Part shown: piece by piece, positions 27,098 to 35,750 of the stretch
How the letters are laid out: each line of letters begins with the position of its first letter
Position numbering within the stretch: position 1 is the stretch's first letter
NCBI RefSeq assembly: GCF_900230255.1
Contig: NZ_OCNJ01000002.1
Span: forward strand, 372,001 to 436,000
Reading direction: 5' to 3'
DNA: 64,000 nucleotides
Origin: Caenispirillum bisanense
Lineage (GTDB): Bacteria > Pseudomonadota > Alphaproteobacteria > Rhodospirillales > Rhodospirillaceae
Program-made: the position numbers and the translations under genes
The notes under the pieces: model-generated
Told to the model about the DNA's origin: nothing
Database searches by the model: none
Seen by the model: only the letters and a program-made list of their open reading frames with translations

Positions 27098-28033
27098 ATG
27101 GACTTCCTTTCTTCCGTCTTCGTCGAGCCCTTCGTGCAGATCGGCCAGTACCCGCTGTTCTTCGTGGAAGTGGTCATCGGCGGCCTGCTGTCGGGGGTGA
27201 TGTACTCCCTCGTCGCGCTCGGCTTCGTGCTGATCTTCAAGGCCTCGGGCGTGTTCAACTTCGCCCAGGGCGCCATGGTGCTGTTCGCCGCCCTGTCCTT
27301 CGCCGGACTGATGGAGCACGGGCTGCACTGGTCCATCGCGCTGGTGCTGACCATGGGCATCATGGCGCTGGTCGCCATCGCCGTGGAACGCCTGGTGCTG
27401 GGCAAGCTGGTCAACCAGCCGCACATCATCCTGTTCATGGCCACCATCGGCATCACGTACTTCCTGGACGGCTTCGGCCAGACCATCTGGGGGTCGGACG
27501 TGAAGGTGCTGGACATCGGCATCCCGCAGACGCCCATCGACGTCGGCGGCGTGTTCATCAACCAGTTCGACATCTTCGCCGCCGTCGTCGCCGGCCTGCT
27601 GGTGCTGGTGCTCGCGGTGTTCTTCCAGAAGACCCGCGTCGGCCGTGCGCTGCGCGCCGTCGCCGACGACCACCAGGCGGCCCTGTCGGTCGGCATTCCG
27701 CTGAAGACCATCTGGGCCATCGTGTGGACCGTCGCCGGCCTGGTCGGCCTGGTCGCCGGCATCATGTGGGGTTCCAAGCTCGGCGTGCAGTTCTCCCTCG
27801 CCCTGGTGGCGCTGAAGGCCCTGCCGGTGCTCATCCTCGGCGGCTTCACCTCCATCCCCGGCGCCATCGTCGGCGGCCTCATCGTCGGTGTCGGCGAGAA
27901 GGTGGCGGAGGTGTTCTGGGGTGCCGCGTTCGGCGGTGCCATCGAAGACTGGTTCGCCTACATGCTCGCCCTCGTCTTCCTGCTGTTCCGGCCGCAGGGC
28001 CTGTTCGGCGAGAAGATCATCGAGCGCGTCTGA
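27098..28033 (+). CDS. livH: Branched-chain-type ABC transporter permease (LivH-like)
   Basis: A 311-aa membrane permease with the LivH pattern: GGLLSGVMYSLVALGFVLIF near the start, FNFAQGAMVLFAALSF, and the cytoplasmic loop GRALRAVADDHQAALSVGI that docks the ATPases. ATG 27098 is chosen over GTG 27095 because GAGGAG at 27085-27090 is then seven bases away. It sits 36 bp after livG and 20 bp before livM. Confidence 0.92.
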   Translation: MDFLSSVFVEPFVQIGQYPLFFVEVVIGGLLSGVMYSLVALGFVLIFKASGVFNFAQGAMVLFAALSFAGLMEHGLHWSIALVLTMGIMALVAIAVERLVLGKLVNQPHIILFMATIGITYFLDGFGQTIWGSDVKVLDIGIPQTPIDVGGVFINQFDIFAAVVAGLLVLVLAVFFQKTRVGRALRAVADDHQAALSVGIPLKTIWAIVWTVAGLVGLVAGIMWGSKLGVQFSLALVALKALPVLILGGFTSIPGAIVGGLIVGVGEKVAEVFWGAAFGGAIEDWFAYMLALVFLLFRPQGLFGEKIIERV

Positions 28034-28053
28034 GCGAGGGGAGAGACTGAAAC

Positions 28054-29136
28054 ATGCTGTACCGTGAGGCAGGCCAGTTCAAGACGTCCTACGCCAGGGA
28101 CTGGGCCATCTTCCCCATCGCGCAGGATCGCATCGTCATCCTGGGCCTTCTGGCCATCGCCGCCGTCGCCGTGCCCGTGCTGTCCAACGACTACTGGATC
28201 GGCACCATCTTCATGCCCTTCCTGGTCATGAGCATGGCGGCGCTGGGCCTGAACCTGCTGACCGGCTACGCCGGCCAGCTGTCGCTCGGCACCGGCGGCT
28301 TCATGGCGACGGGCGCCTTCGCCGCCTACAAGCTGTCCACCGCCTTCCCCGGCATGCCCATCGAAGCGGTGTTCCTGCTGTCGGGCGTGGTGACCGCCGG
28401 CGTCGGCGTGCTGTTCGGCATCCCGTCCCTGCGCATCAAGGGCTTCTATCTCGCCGTGGCGACGCTGGCCGCGCAGTTCTTCCTGCTGTGGCTGTACAAC
28501 AAGGTGCCGTGGTTCACCAACTACTCCACCTCGGGCGTGATCTCGGCGCCGCCGCGCACCATCCTGTTCACCGACATCTACGTGACCGGTCCGCAGGCCG
28601 CCGCGTCCACCAAGTACCTGTTCGCCCTGGCCCTGGTCGCCATCCTGGCGCTGGCCGCCAAGAACCTGGTGCGGTCGTCCATCGGGCGGCGCTGGATGGC
28701 CGTGCGCGACATGGACATCGCGGCGGAAATCATCGGCATCAAGCCGCTGCAGACCAAGCTGTCGGCCTTTGCCATCAGCTCCTTCTACTGCGGTGTGGCG
28801 GGCGCCATGTGGGCCTTCCTCTACACCGGTTCGGTGGAGCCGCTGGCCTTCGACATCAACCGCTCCTTCCAGGTGCTGTTCATGATCATCATCGGCGGCC
28901 TCGGCTCGATCCTCGGGTCGTTCCTGGGCGCGGGCTTCATCATCGCCCTGCCGATCCTGCTGACCAACGCGCCGCACCTGCTCGGCCTCGACATCCCGGT
29001 CGACGTGGTGTCGCACCTCGAGTTCATGATCTTCGGCGCCCTCATCATCTTCTTCCTGATCGTCGAGCCGCACGGCCTCGCCCGTCTGTGGCAGATCCTG
29101 AAGGAGAAGTTGCGCCTGTGGCCCTTCCCGTATTGA
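28054..29136 (+). CDS. livM: Branched-chain-type ABC transporter permease (LivM-like)
   Basis: A 360-aa permease with about nine hydrophobic segments. LNLLTGYAGQLSLGTGGFMA and FGIPSLRIKGFYLAVATLAA are LivM hallmarks, as is the ATPase-contact loop RRWMAVRDMDIAAEIIGIKP. GAGGGGAGAGA precedes ATG 28054. It should form a heterodimer with the LivH-like protein. Confidence 0.92.
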   Translation: MLYREAGQFKTSYARDWAIFPIAQDRIVILGLLAIAAVAVPVLSNDYWIGTIFMPFLVMSMAALGLNLLTGYAGQLSLGTGGFMATGAFAAYKLSTAFPGMPIEAVFLLSGVVTAGVGVLFGIPSLRIKGFYLAVATLAAQFFLLWLYNKVPWFTNYSTSGVISAPPRTILFTDIYVTGPQAAASTKYLFALALVAILALAAKNLVRSSIGRRWMAVRDMDIAAEIIGIKPLQTKLSAFAISSFYCGVAGAMWAFLYTGSVEPLAFDINRSFQVLFMIIIGGLGSILGSFLGAGFIIALPILLTNAPHLLGLDIPVDVVSHLEFMIFGALIIFFLIVEPHGLARLWQILKEKLRLWPFPY

Positions 29137-29292
29137 TCCAAGGGCCATGACCGGATCACACTGAGTTCCCGCGGCGCAAAGACCCTCGAAGAAGGTGCGG
29201 CGCCGCGTCCGGACCCGGGAATCGTCCCCGGCCGGAAGCCGCAACGAAAGAACACAGACCCGACCTAAAGGTCCAAGGGAGGACTTTCAGAC

Positions 29293-30618
29293 ATGACGTT
29301 CAAGAAGCTTTCCGCCGCCGCCATCGCGCTCGCCATCGGTTTCGGCGCGACCATGCTGACCGACACGGCCGCCATGGCCCAGGACGGCGGCCAGTACGTT
29401 CCGGGTACCGTCTACCGCTCCGGCCCCTATGCCCCGGGCGGCATTCCCTGGGCCAACGGCTACGCCGACTACTTCACCCTGCTGAACGAGCGCGACGGCG
29501 GCATCGGCGGCGTGAAGATCGTCTACGAAGAGTGCGACACCGCCTACAACAACGACAAGGGCGTCGAGTGCTACGAGAAGATGAAGGGCAACAGCCCGGC
29601 CGTCTTCCAGCCCCTGTCGACCGGCATCACCTACGCCCTGCTCGACCGCCTGAAGGCCGACAAGATCCCCATGATCACCTCGGGCCTCGGCCGGGCCGAC
29701 GCCTCCGACGGCACCATCTTCCCGTGGGTCTTCACCCTGCCGGTGACCTACTGGGCCGGTGCCGACGCCATCGTGCAGCACATCGCCGCCAAGGAAGGCG
29801 ACCTGAAGGGCAAGACCATCGCGCTGGTCTACCACGACAGCGCCTACGGCAAGGAGCCCATCAAGACCCTCGAGTACCTGGCCGAGAAGCACGGCTTCAA
29901 GCTGGAGCTGTTCCCGGTCGCCCACCCGGGCCTCGAGCAGAAGGCCACCTGGCTGAAGATCGGCCGTCAGCTGCGTCCCGACTACACCATCATGTGGGGC
30001 TGGGGCGTCATGAACTCGACCGCCATCAAGGAAGCGGCCGCCGTCGGTTACCCGATGGACAAGTTCATCGGCAACTGGTGGGCCGGTTCGGAAGTGGACG
30101 TCGAGGCCGCCGGTGCCGTCTCCAAGGGCTACCTGTCGGCGCAGTTCCACGGCGCCGGTGCCGACTTCCCGGTCATCAACGAGGTCAAGACCCACGTCCA
30201 CGGCAAGAACAAGGGCGCCGGCCCGGCCGACGAAGTGGGTGACATCCTCTACAACCGCGGCCTGATCTCGGCCGTGTTCACCGCCGAAGGCATCAAGGTC
30301 GCGCAGGACAAGTACGGCAAGCGCCCGCTGACGCCGGAAGAGGTGCGCTGGGGCATCGAGAACATCGACCTGAGCGAAGCCCGCCTCAAGGAACTGGGCC
30401 TGACCGGCCTGCTCAACCCGGTGAAGCTGTCCTGCGCCGATCACGAAGGCGGCGGCGCCGTGCTGATCCAGCAGTGGGACGGCAAGGCCTGGAAGCCGGT
30501 CTCCGACTGGATCATGCCGAACCGCGACGAGTACCTGCGTAAGATGTACGAAGACTCCGCGGCCGCCTACGCCAAGGAGAAGAACATCGAGCCGCGCGAC
30601 TGCTCGAAGGAAAGCTGA
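29293..30618 (+). CDS. Periplasmic binding protein of the Liv-type transporter
   Basis: A 441-aa type I periplasmic binding protein with a Sec signal (hydrophobic AAIALAIGFGATML, cleavage near AMA|QDGG). The mature protein contains GGIPWANGYADYFTLLNERD and GGIGGVKIVYEECDTAYNND, typical of the LivK-like group linked to acyl-CoA ligases rather than the leucine-binding protein itself. Codon use is strongly biased to the preferred set, implying high expression. GGGAGG before ATG 29293 supports the start. An array of hairpins follows it directly, probably protecting this part of the mRNA. Confidence 0.92.
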   Translation: MTFKKLSAAAIALAIGFGATMLTDTAAMAQDGGQYVPGTVYRSGPYAPGGIPWANGYADYFTLLNERDGGIGGVKIVYEECDTAYNNDKGVECYEKMKGNSPAVFQPLSTGITYALLDRLKADKIPMITSGLGRADASDGTIFPWVFTLPVTYWAGADAIVQHIAAKEGDLKGKTIALVYHDSAYGKEPIKTLEYLAEKHGFKLELFPVAHPGLEQKATWLKIGRQLRPDYTIMWGWGVMNSTAIKEAAAVGYPMDKFIGNWWAGSEVDVEAAGAVSKGYLSAQFHGAGADFPVINEVKTHVHGKNKGAGPADEVGDILYNRGLISAVFTAEGIKVAQDKYGKRPLTPEEVRWGIENIDLSEARLKELGLTGLLNPVKLSCADHEGGGAVLIQQWDGKAWKPVSDWIMPNRDEYLRKMYEDSAAAYAKEKNIEPRDCSKES

Positions 30619-30639
30619 GGTAGGGGCCTTGTGCCTGCC

Positions 30640-30740
30640 GGGGATCGCTTCGGCGATCCCCGGCGCCCTCAGGCGCCGGGCGGGCGCATCCGCGCCCTTG
30701 GCTCCCGCCGCTTGCGCGGCGCCGGGCCGGTCGGCCCGGC
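30640..30740 (+). repeat. Five consecutive tetraloop hairpins between binding protein and livF
   Basis: Five perfect stems with 4-base loops follow one another: GGGGATCGC-TTCG-GCGATCCCC (30640-30661), CCCGGCGCC-CTCA-GGCGCCGGG (30659-30680), GGGCGC-ATCC-GCGCCC (30682-30697), GCCGC-TTGC-GCGGC (30707-30720) and GCCGGGCC-GGTC-GGCCCGGC (30721-30740). Structures of this kind at the end of binding-protein genes commonly stabilise the upstream mRNA and reduce downstream expression, giving binding protein in excess. That role here is inferred. Confidence 0.7.
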
Positions 30741-30814
30741 CGGTCGTCGACGCGCCGCGTCGCCGTCCGGACTGCCCGCCGCGACAGAGAACCGTTTTTG
30801 CATGAGGTAAAGCC

Positions 30815-31666
30815 GTGAGCGAAGCCGCCGTGAAGGTCGTCGGCGAGGCGCCGGCCGCGCAGGACGCGCAGCCCATCCTCTCCGTCAACAACATCGAAGT
30901 CATCTACGACCACGTCATCCTGGTCCTCAAGGGCGTGTCGCTCCAGCTTCACGAGGGCGGCATCACCGCGCTGCTGGGCGCCAACGGCGCCGGCAAGACC
31001 ACCACCCTGAAGGCCGTGTCCAACCTGCTGCGCGCCGAGCGCGGCGAGGTGACCAAGGGTTCCATCGAATACCGCGGCGAGCGCATCGACGCGCTGACGC
31101 CCTCCGACCTCGTCAAGCGCGGCGTCATCCAGGTCATGGAAGGCCGCCACTGCTTCGAGCACCTGACCGTCGAGGAGAACCTCCTCACCGGCGCCTACAC
31201 CCGCCGCGACGGCAACAGTGCCGTCAAGGAAGACCTCGAGCGCGTCTACCACTACTTCCCGCGCCTGAAGGAACGCCGCAGCAGCCAGGCCGGCTATACC
31301 TCGGGCGGCGAGCAGCAGATGGTCGCCATCGGCCGCGCCATGATGGCGCGCCCCAAGGTCATCCTGCTCGACGAGCCCTCCATGGGCCTCGCGCCGCAGT
31401 TGGTCGAGGAAATCTTCGAGATCGTCAAGCAGCTGAACGAACAGGAAAACGTGTCGTTCATCCTGGCCGAGCAGAACACCATGGTGGCGCTGCGCTACGC
31501 CAAGTTCGGCTACATCCTGGAAAACGGCCGCGTGGTGATGGAAGGCGATGCCGCCCGCCTGCGCGAGAACGACGACGTGAAGGAATTCTACCTCGGCCTG
31601 TCCGGCGGCGACCGCAAGAGCTTCCGCGACGTCAAGCATTACCGCCGCCGCAAGCGCTGGCTGTAA
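30815..31666 (+). CDS. livF: Branched-chain-type ABC transporter ATPase (LivF-like)
   Basis: A 283-aa ATPase with GTG start at 30815. Walker A is GANGAGKTT at about residues 55-63, the signature TSGGEQQMVAIGRAMMARPK and Walker B VILLDEPSMGLAP are canonical for LivF. The first 20 residues are an extra tail rich in Ala. It is separated from the binding-protein gene by 196 bp holding the hairpin array, so its expression may be lower than that of the binding protein. A strong terminator follows. Confidence 0.92.
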   Translation: MSEAAVKVVGEAPAAQDAQPILSVNNIEVIYDHVILVLKGVSLQLHEGGITALLGANGAGKTTTLKAVSNLLRAERGEVTKGSIEYRGERIDALTPSDLVKRGVIQVMEGRHCFEHLTVEENLLTGAYTRRDGNSAVKEDLERVYHYFPRLKERRSSQAGYTSGGEQQMVAIGRAMMARPKVILLDEPSMGLAPQLVEEIFEIVKQLNEQENVSFILAEQNTMVALRYAKFGYILENGRVVMEGDAARLRENDDVKEFYLGLSGGDRKSFRDVKHYRRRKRWL

Positions 31667-31687
31667 GCGCCGACACCACGGGCGACG

Positions 31688-31718
31688 GGGGCCGTGCGAG
31701 CACTTGCACGGCCCCTTT
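31688..31718 (+). terminator. Rho-independent terminator after livF
   Basis: GGGGCCGTGC (31688-31697) pairs perfectly with GCACGGCCCC (31706-31715), followed by TTT. It sits between livF and the second ligase gene, so the latter may depend on read-through or its own promoter. Confidence 0.75.
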
Positions 31719-31770
31719 CCCTGCCTATCATGCCTTCTGCATAAGACGACGACATCGGGAGCCCCGCGCC

Positions 31771-33003
31771 ATGACCGAGCATTTCGACGCCCTGGAAACC
31801 CGCGACGCCGAGACGCGCGAGACCGCGCTGATGGCCTCCCTGCGCGACACCGTCGCCCACGCCAAGGCGGCGGCGCCCTACTTCGGCCGCCTGCTCGCCG
31901 ACGTGGCGCCCGAGGATCTGCGCAGCCGCGCCGACCTGGCGGCGCTGCCGGTCACCCGCAAGCACGACCTCATCGAGCTGCAGAAGAACGACCCGCCCTT
32001 CGGCGGTCTGGTGGCGGGCGGCCTGCGCCTCGGCCACATGTTCCAGAGCCCCGGCCCGATCCATGAGCCGGAAGGCGTCGGCGACGACTACTGGCGCGCC
32101 GCCCGCGCCCTGTTCGCCGCCGGCTTCCGCCCCGGCGACCTGGTGCACAACACCTTCAGCTATCACTTCACCCCGGGCGGCTGGATCCTCGACAACGGCG
32201 CCCGCGCCCTCGGCTGCACCGTCTTCCCCGCCGGCGTCGGCCAGACGGAGTTGCAGGCCCAGGCCGTCGCCGCCATGAAGCCGGCCGGCTACACCGGCAC
32301 GCCCAGCTTCCTGCGCATCATCCTGGAGAAGGCGGCGGAACTCGGCCTCGACTGCTCGTCCCTGAAGAAGGCGCTGGTGTCCGGCGAGGCGCTGCCGCCG
32401 TCGCTGCGGGCGCAGATCAAGGACCTCGGCGTGCTCGCCTATCAGGCCTACGCCACCGCCGATCTCGGCGTCATCGCCTACGAGTCCGAGGCTCTGGAGG
32501 GCATGATCTGCTCCGAGGACGCCATCGTCGAAATCGTCCGCCCCGGCACCGGCGACCCGGTGCCCGAGGGCGAGGTCGGCGAGGTGGTGGTGACGGTGTT
32601 CACCCGCGAATACCCCCTCATCCGCTTCGGCACCGGCGACATGAGCGCCGTGCTGCCCGGCATCAGCCCGTGCGGCCGCACCAACATGCGCATCAAGGGC
32701 TGGATGGGCCGCGCCGACCAGACCACCAAGGTGAAGGGCATGTTCGTCCACCCCGAGCAGGTCGCCGCCGTGGTCAAGCGCCACCCGGACCTGATGAAGG
32801 CCCGCCTCGTGGTCACCAGCGTCGACAACGTCGACCAGATGACCCTGCGCGCCGAAAGCACCTCCACCGACGCCGCCCTCGCCGCCGCCGTGGCCGACAG
32901 CCTGCGCGAGGTGGTCAAGCTGAAGGGCGCGGTGGAACTGGTGGCGCCGGGCTCGCTGCCCAACGACGGCAAGGTCATCAGCGACGAGCGGACGTACGAA
33001 TAG
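31771..33003 (+). CDS. Phenylacetate-CoA ligase-like protein with altered P-loop
   Basis: A 410-aa member of the PaaK branch of adenylate-forming enzymes. PVTRKHDLIELQKNDPPFGG, YTGTPSFLRIILEKAAELGL, AYATADLGVIAYESEA and GRADQTTKVKGMFVHPEQVA are recognisable, and the C-terminal catalytic Lys may be in NDGKVISDER. However, the position of the SSGTTGKP phosphate-binding loop reads QSPGPIHEPEG, which lacks the usual Ser/Thr/Gly-rich ATP contact. It may be a divergent ligase or have lost adenylation activity. It lies just after the Liv operon, so the two CoA ligases flank one transporter. GGGAGCC precedes ATG 31771. Confidence 0.82.
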   Translation: MTEHFDALETRDAETRETALMASLRDTVAHAKAAAPYFGRLLADVAPEDLRSRADLAALPVTRKHDLIELQKNDPPFGGLVAGGLRLGHMFQSPGPIHEPEGVGDDYWRAARALFAAGFRPGDLVHNTFSYHFTPGGWILDNGARALGCTVFPAGVGQTELQAQAVAAMKPAGYTGTPSFLRIILEKAAELGLDCSSLKKALVSGEALPPSLRAQIKDLGVLAYQAYATADLGVIAYESEALEGMICSEDAIVEIVRPGTGDPVPEGEVGEVVVTVFTREYPLIRFGTGDMSAVLPGISPCGRTNMRIKGWMGRADQTTKVKGMFVHPEQVAAVVKRHPDLMKARLVVTSVDNVDQMTLRAESTSTDAALAAAVADSLREVVKLKGAVELVAPGSLPNDGKVISDERTYE

Positions 33004-33544
33004 GGCGGGGTCGGGGGCGAGGCGTCCTCCACGGCGGCCGCGGTGTACGCCGTGGACGCCCGGCTCGGTGGTCGGGCATGCCAAGTTATTGAAATTCCAC
33101 CGAAAATTGTCATGGCCGGGCTCGACCCGGCCATCCACGGCGTCACCGGCCTCAGCCGTTTGTCCGCACCGTCCTTCACGGCAGGCGCCGTGCACGCCGT
33201 GGACGCCCGGCTCGGAGGCCGGGCATGACAAGGTGTTGATGCCACAGCAAAAATTGTCATGGCCGGGCTTGACCCGGCCATCCACGGCGTCACCGGCCTC
33301 GACCACCTGTCCGCACCGCCCTCCACGGCTGGCGCAGTGCACGCCGTGGATGCCCGGCTCGGAGGCCGGGCATGACAAGTGATTGAAATGTCGGAAGAAA
33401 TTGACAAGGCCGGACGCGATCCGCCCATCCTCCGCGTCCCCGGTGACGTCGTGAACCCGGTCCCATTCGTACGCCCACGCTTGACACGGGGCGTCCGGCG
33501 GTGATGCTTGGGGCGCCCGTGGCAGTGCAGAGGACCGACGCCCC
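33004..33544. other. Intergenic region dominated by a tandem repeat
   Basis: No gene is seen. Most of the region (33027-33445) is the 147-bp tandem repeat described separately. The last 100 bp lead to a GTG-started membrane-protein gene, and GAGGACC is its weak ribosome-binding region. Confidence 0.6.
33027..33445. repeat. 147-bp tandem repeat made of palindromic arms
   Basis: Three units start at 33027, 33174 and 33321, exactly 147 bp apart; the third is diverged and incomplete. Each unit contains two hairpins in inverted orientation: TGCCCGGC-TCGGAG-GCCGGGCA, and ATGGCCGGG-CTTGA-CCCGGCCAT (at 33111 and 33258, degenerate at 33405). Flanking bases ACGCCGTGGA and TCCACGGCGT make the two arms mutually complementary. 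The GTCATGGCCGGGCTTGACCC core resembles a palindromic element scattered widely through alphaproteobacterial genomes. Confidence 0.85.
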
Positions 33545-34264
33545 GTGATCGACGCCTTCGTCAAAGCCTTCGCCCAGCTTCCCGACCGCCGCATCCGGTC
33601 GGTGGTCATTCTCGGCCTGATCGCCGCGCTGGTGGTCTACGTGCTGCTCGCCGTCGGCCTCGCCTGGGCGTTGTCGTCCACCGCCGTGGTGTCGCTGCCG
33701 TGGGTGGATGCGCTGGTGGACGTGCTGGGCGGCGTCGCCGTCTTCGTGCTGTCGCTGCTGTTCTTCCCGGCGCTGACCACCGTCGTCATCGGCTTCTTCC
33801 TGGAGCAGGTGGCCGACGCGGTGGAGGACCGCCACTACCCCGGCCTGCCGCCCAACCGCGAGCAGCCGCTGGCCGAGGTGCTCGGCACCACGGTGAAGTT
33901 CGCCGCCATTACCGTCGGCCTGAACCTGGTGGCGCTGCCGCTCTACCTGTTCCTCATGCTGGTGCCGCCCATGTCGCTGGTGCTGTTCTACGCCCTGAAC
34001 GGCTACCTGCTGTCGCGCGAATACTTCGAGGTGGTGGCCCTGCGTCGTGCCGACCCCGCCACCGTGCGCACCCTGCGCAAGCGGCACATGGGGCGGCTGT
34101 GGCTGGTGGGCGCCATCATCACCTTCCTGTCGACGGTGCCCTTCGTGAACATCGTCGCCGCCGTCGTCGGAACCGCCGCCATGACCCACGTCGCCACCCG
34201 CCTGTTGCGTCGCCACGACCTGCTGCCGGACACCGGTGCCGGCCTCGCCGGAGCCGGCCGCTGA
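33545..34264 (+). CDS. EI24/CysZ-like membrane protein
   Basis: A 239-aa inner-membrane protein with GTG start at 33545. VKAFAQLPDRRIRSVVILGL opens the sequence, followed by helices including LLFFPALTTVVIGFFLEQVA, a conserved-looking LNGYLLSREYFEVVALRRA segment and a helical hairpin near the end. This arrangement matches the EI24 domain family (CysZ is the sulfate-transport member), common in alphaproteobacteria. No cys genes are nearby, so a sulfate role is not supported. It overlaps the next start by one base (TGATG). Confidence 0.82.
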   Translation: MIDAFVKAFAQLPDRRIRSVVILGLIAALVVYVLLAVGLAWALSSTAVVSLPWVDALVDVLGGVAVFVLSLLFFPALTTVVIGFFLEQVADAVEDRHYPGLPPNREQPLAEVLGTTVKFAAITVGLNLVALPLYLFLMLVPPMSLVLFYALNGYLLSREYFEVVALRRADPATVRTLRKRHMGRLWLVGAIITFLSTVPFVNIVAAVVGTAAMTHVATRLLRRHDLLPDTGAGLAGAGR

Positions 34265-34869
34265 TGACCCCGCCGCGTCTCCTGCCCGCCGCCGCCGTGG
34301 CCGCCGTCCTCGCGCTCGCCGCCTGTACGGGCGATCGCCCGGTGCGGGTGCTGCAGGCCGACGGGACCGAGGTGCTGGTGTCCGTCGCCAATCGCTCCGC
34401 GAGCCCCGCCCGCACCTCCACGGCGGCCCCGGCAGTGCGCGAGACGCCGGTGCCGGTCGCCCCGGCGCGGACCCAGCCGGCGCCGGAACCCGTCACCACT
34501 CCCGCCGCCGCCGCGCCTGCCGAAGCCGCGTCGCCGGCGCCGCGGGAGGAGCAGGTGGCCGCCCTGCCGCGCCCGGTGCTCGATGCCAAGGCCATCGCCG
34601 CCGCGCCCGATCCCGCCGGGTTCGTCGGCAAGGCGCCGGCCGTGGTGCAGACGGCCTTCGGCGACGCCACACTGCGCCGCCGCGAGCCGCCGGCGGAGGT
34701 GTGGCAGTACCGCACCGGCGCCTGCGTCCTCGACCTCGTGTTCTATCCCGAGGGCACGGCGGGCGCCTTGCAGGTGGCGCACGTTGCGCTGCGGCCGGTG
34801 GACGCGCCGGCCATCGACGGCAAGACCTGCGCCGCCCACGTGCGGGCGCGCACGCCCGGGCGCGACTGA
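34264..34869 (+). CDS. Hypothetical lipoprotein
   Basis: A 201-aa protein with a clear lipoprotein signal: hydrophobic AAAVAAVLALAAC with the lipobox Cys at about residue 21. Residues about 45-100 are a Pro/Ala/Thr-rich linker, and the C-terminal domain (FVGKAPAVVQTAFGDATLRR; EVWQYRTGACVLDLVFYPEG) looks like the small domain found in alphaproteobacterial outer-membrane-assembly-related lipoproteins. The conserved Cys in GACVLDL may pair with the one in KTCAAHV. Function unknown. It is translationally coupled to the EI24-like gene. Confidence 0.75.
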   Translation: MTPPRLLPAAAVAAVLALAACTGDRPVRVLQADGTEVLVSVANRSASPARTSTAAPAVRETPVPVAPARTQPAPEPVTTPAAAAPAEAASPAPREEQVAALPRPVLDAKAIAAAPDPAGFVGKAPAVVQTAFGDATLRRREPPAEVWQYRTGACVLDLVFYPEGTAGALQVAHVALRPVDAPAIDGKTCAAHVRARTPGRD

Positions 34870-34964
34870 GCGCGGCGGAAACGAGGCAGAGGTCCGCCCT
34901 AAGGTCGCCACTTTGGCGGAGCACCGTTCCCCCACTGCACCACCATCGGGGGACCCGAGCCGCC

Positions 34965-35696
34965 ATGAGCACCCGCACCACTTTCGTCGCCGCCGCCGTC
35001 CTGGCCGTCGGCATCGCCGCCGCCGGTGCCTTCACCGGCTGGGGCTTCCTGCACGGCCGCGAGGCGACCCGCGTCGTGTCGGTGAAGGGTCTGGCCGAGC
35101 GCGACGTGCAGGCCGACCTCGCCCTGTGGCCGCTGCGCTTCACCGCCACCGGCGACAGCCTGGACGCCGTGCAGCAGAAGATCCGCGCCGACGGCGTGGC
35201 GGTGCGCGAGTTCCTGGAAGCCAACGGCATCGGCACCGGCGAGATCCAGGTGCAGGGGCTCGAGGTGACCGACCTGTTCGCCCAGCTCTACCGCTCCGGC
35301 CCCGTCGAGAACCGCTTCATCGTCGCCCAGACCCTGCTGGTGCGCAGCCCCGAGGTGGAGCGGGTGTTCGATGCCGGCCAGAAGGTGGGCGATCTGGTGG
35401 ACCGCGGCGTCGTCATCTCGTCGGAAGGCATGCCGGGCGGCACGGCACCCATCTTTCTGTTCACCCGACTGAACGACCTGAAGCCGGCCATGATCGCCGA
35501 GGCGACGGCCAACGCCCGCGCCGCCGCCGAGCAGTTCGCCCACGACTCGGGCAGCACGCTCGCCGGCATCCAGTCGGCCAATCAGGGCCTGTTCCAGATC
35601 CTGCCGCGCGACCAGGTGCCCGGCGCCATGGAAGAACGCCAGATCGAGAAGACCCTGCGGGTGGTGTCGACCGTGGAATACCGCCTGACGGACTGA
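34965..35696 (+). CDS. SIMPL-domain protein (DUF541)
   Basis: A 243-aa protein with one amino-terminal membrane anchor or uncleaved signal (TTFVAAAVLAVGIAAAGAFT) and a periplasmic SIMPL/DUF541 domain. Typical segments are VVSVKGLAERDVQADLALWP, FLEANGIGTGEIQVQGLEVT and EATANARAAAEQFAHDSGST. The family is linked to oxidative stress and outer-membrane quality in some species, but its biochemical role is open. ATG 34965 is the first start consistent with the signal. Confidence 0.88.
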   Translation: MSTRTTFVAAAVLAVGIAAAGAFTGWGFLHGREATRVVSVKGLAERDVQADLALWPLRFTATGDSLDAVQQKIRADGVAVREFLEANGIGTGEIQVQGLEVTDLFAQLYRSGPVENRFIVAQTLLVRSPEVERVFDAGQKVGDLVDRGVVISSEGMPGGTAPIFLFTRLNDLKPAMIAEATANARAAAEQFAHDSGSTLAGIQSANQGLFQILPRDQVPGAMEERQIEKTLRVVSTVEYRLTD

Positions 35697-35750
35697 AGCC
35701 CGACGGCGCGCGCCGTCGGCGCCGTCAGCGCCTTGCGGCAACTTTCTGGT

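Noticed and set aside
33022-33445. CRISPR array
   Set aside because: Repeats are 147 bp apart with conserved interior sequence and palindromic arms, not short repeats with unique spacers.
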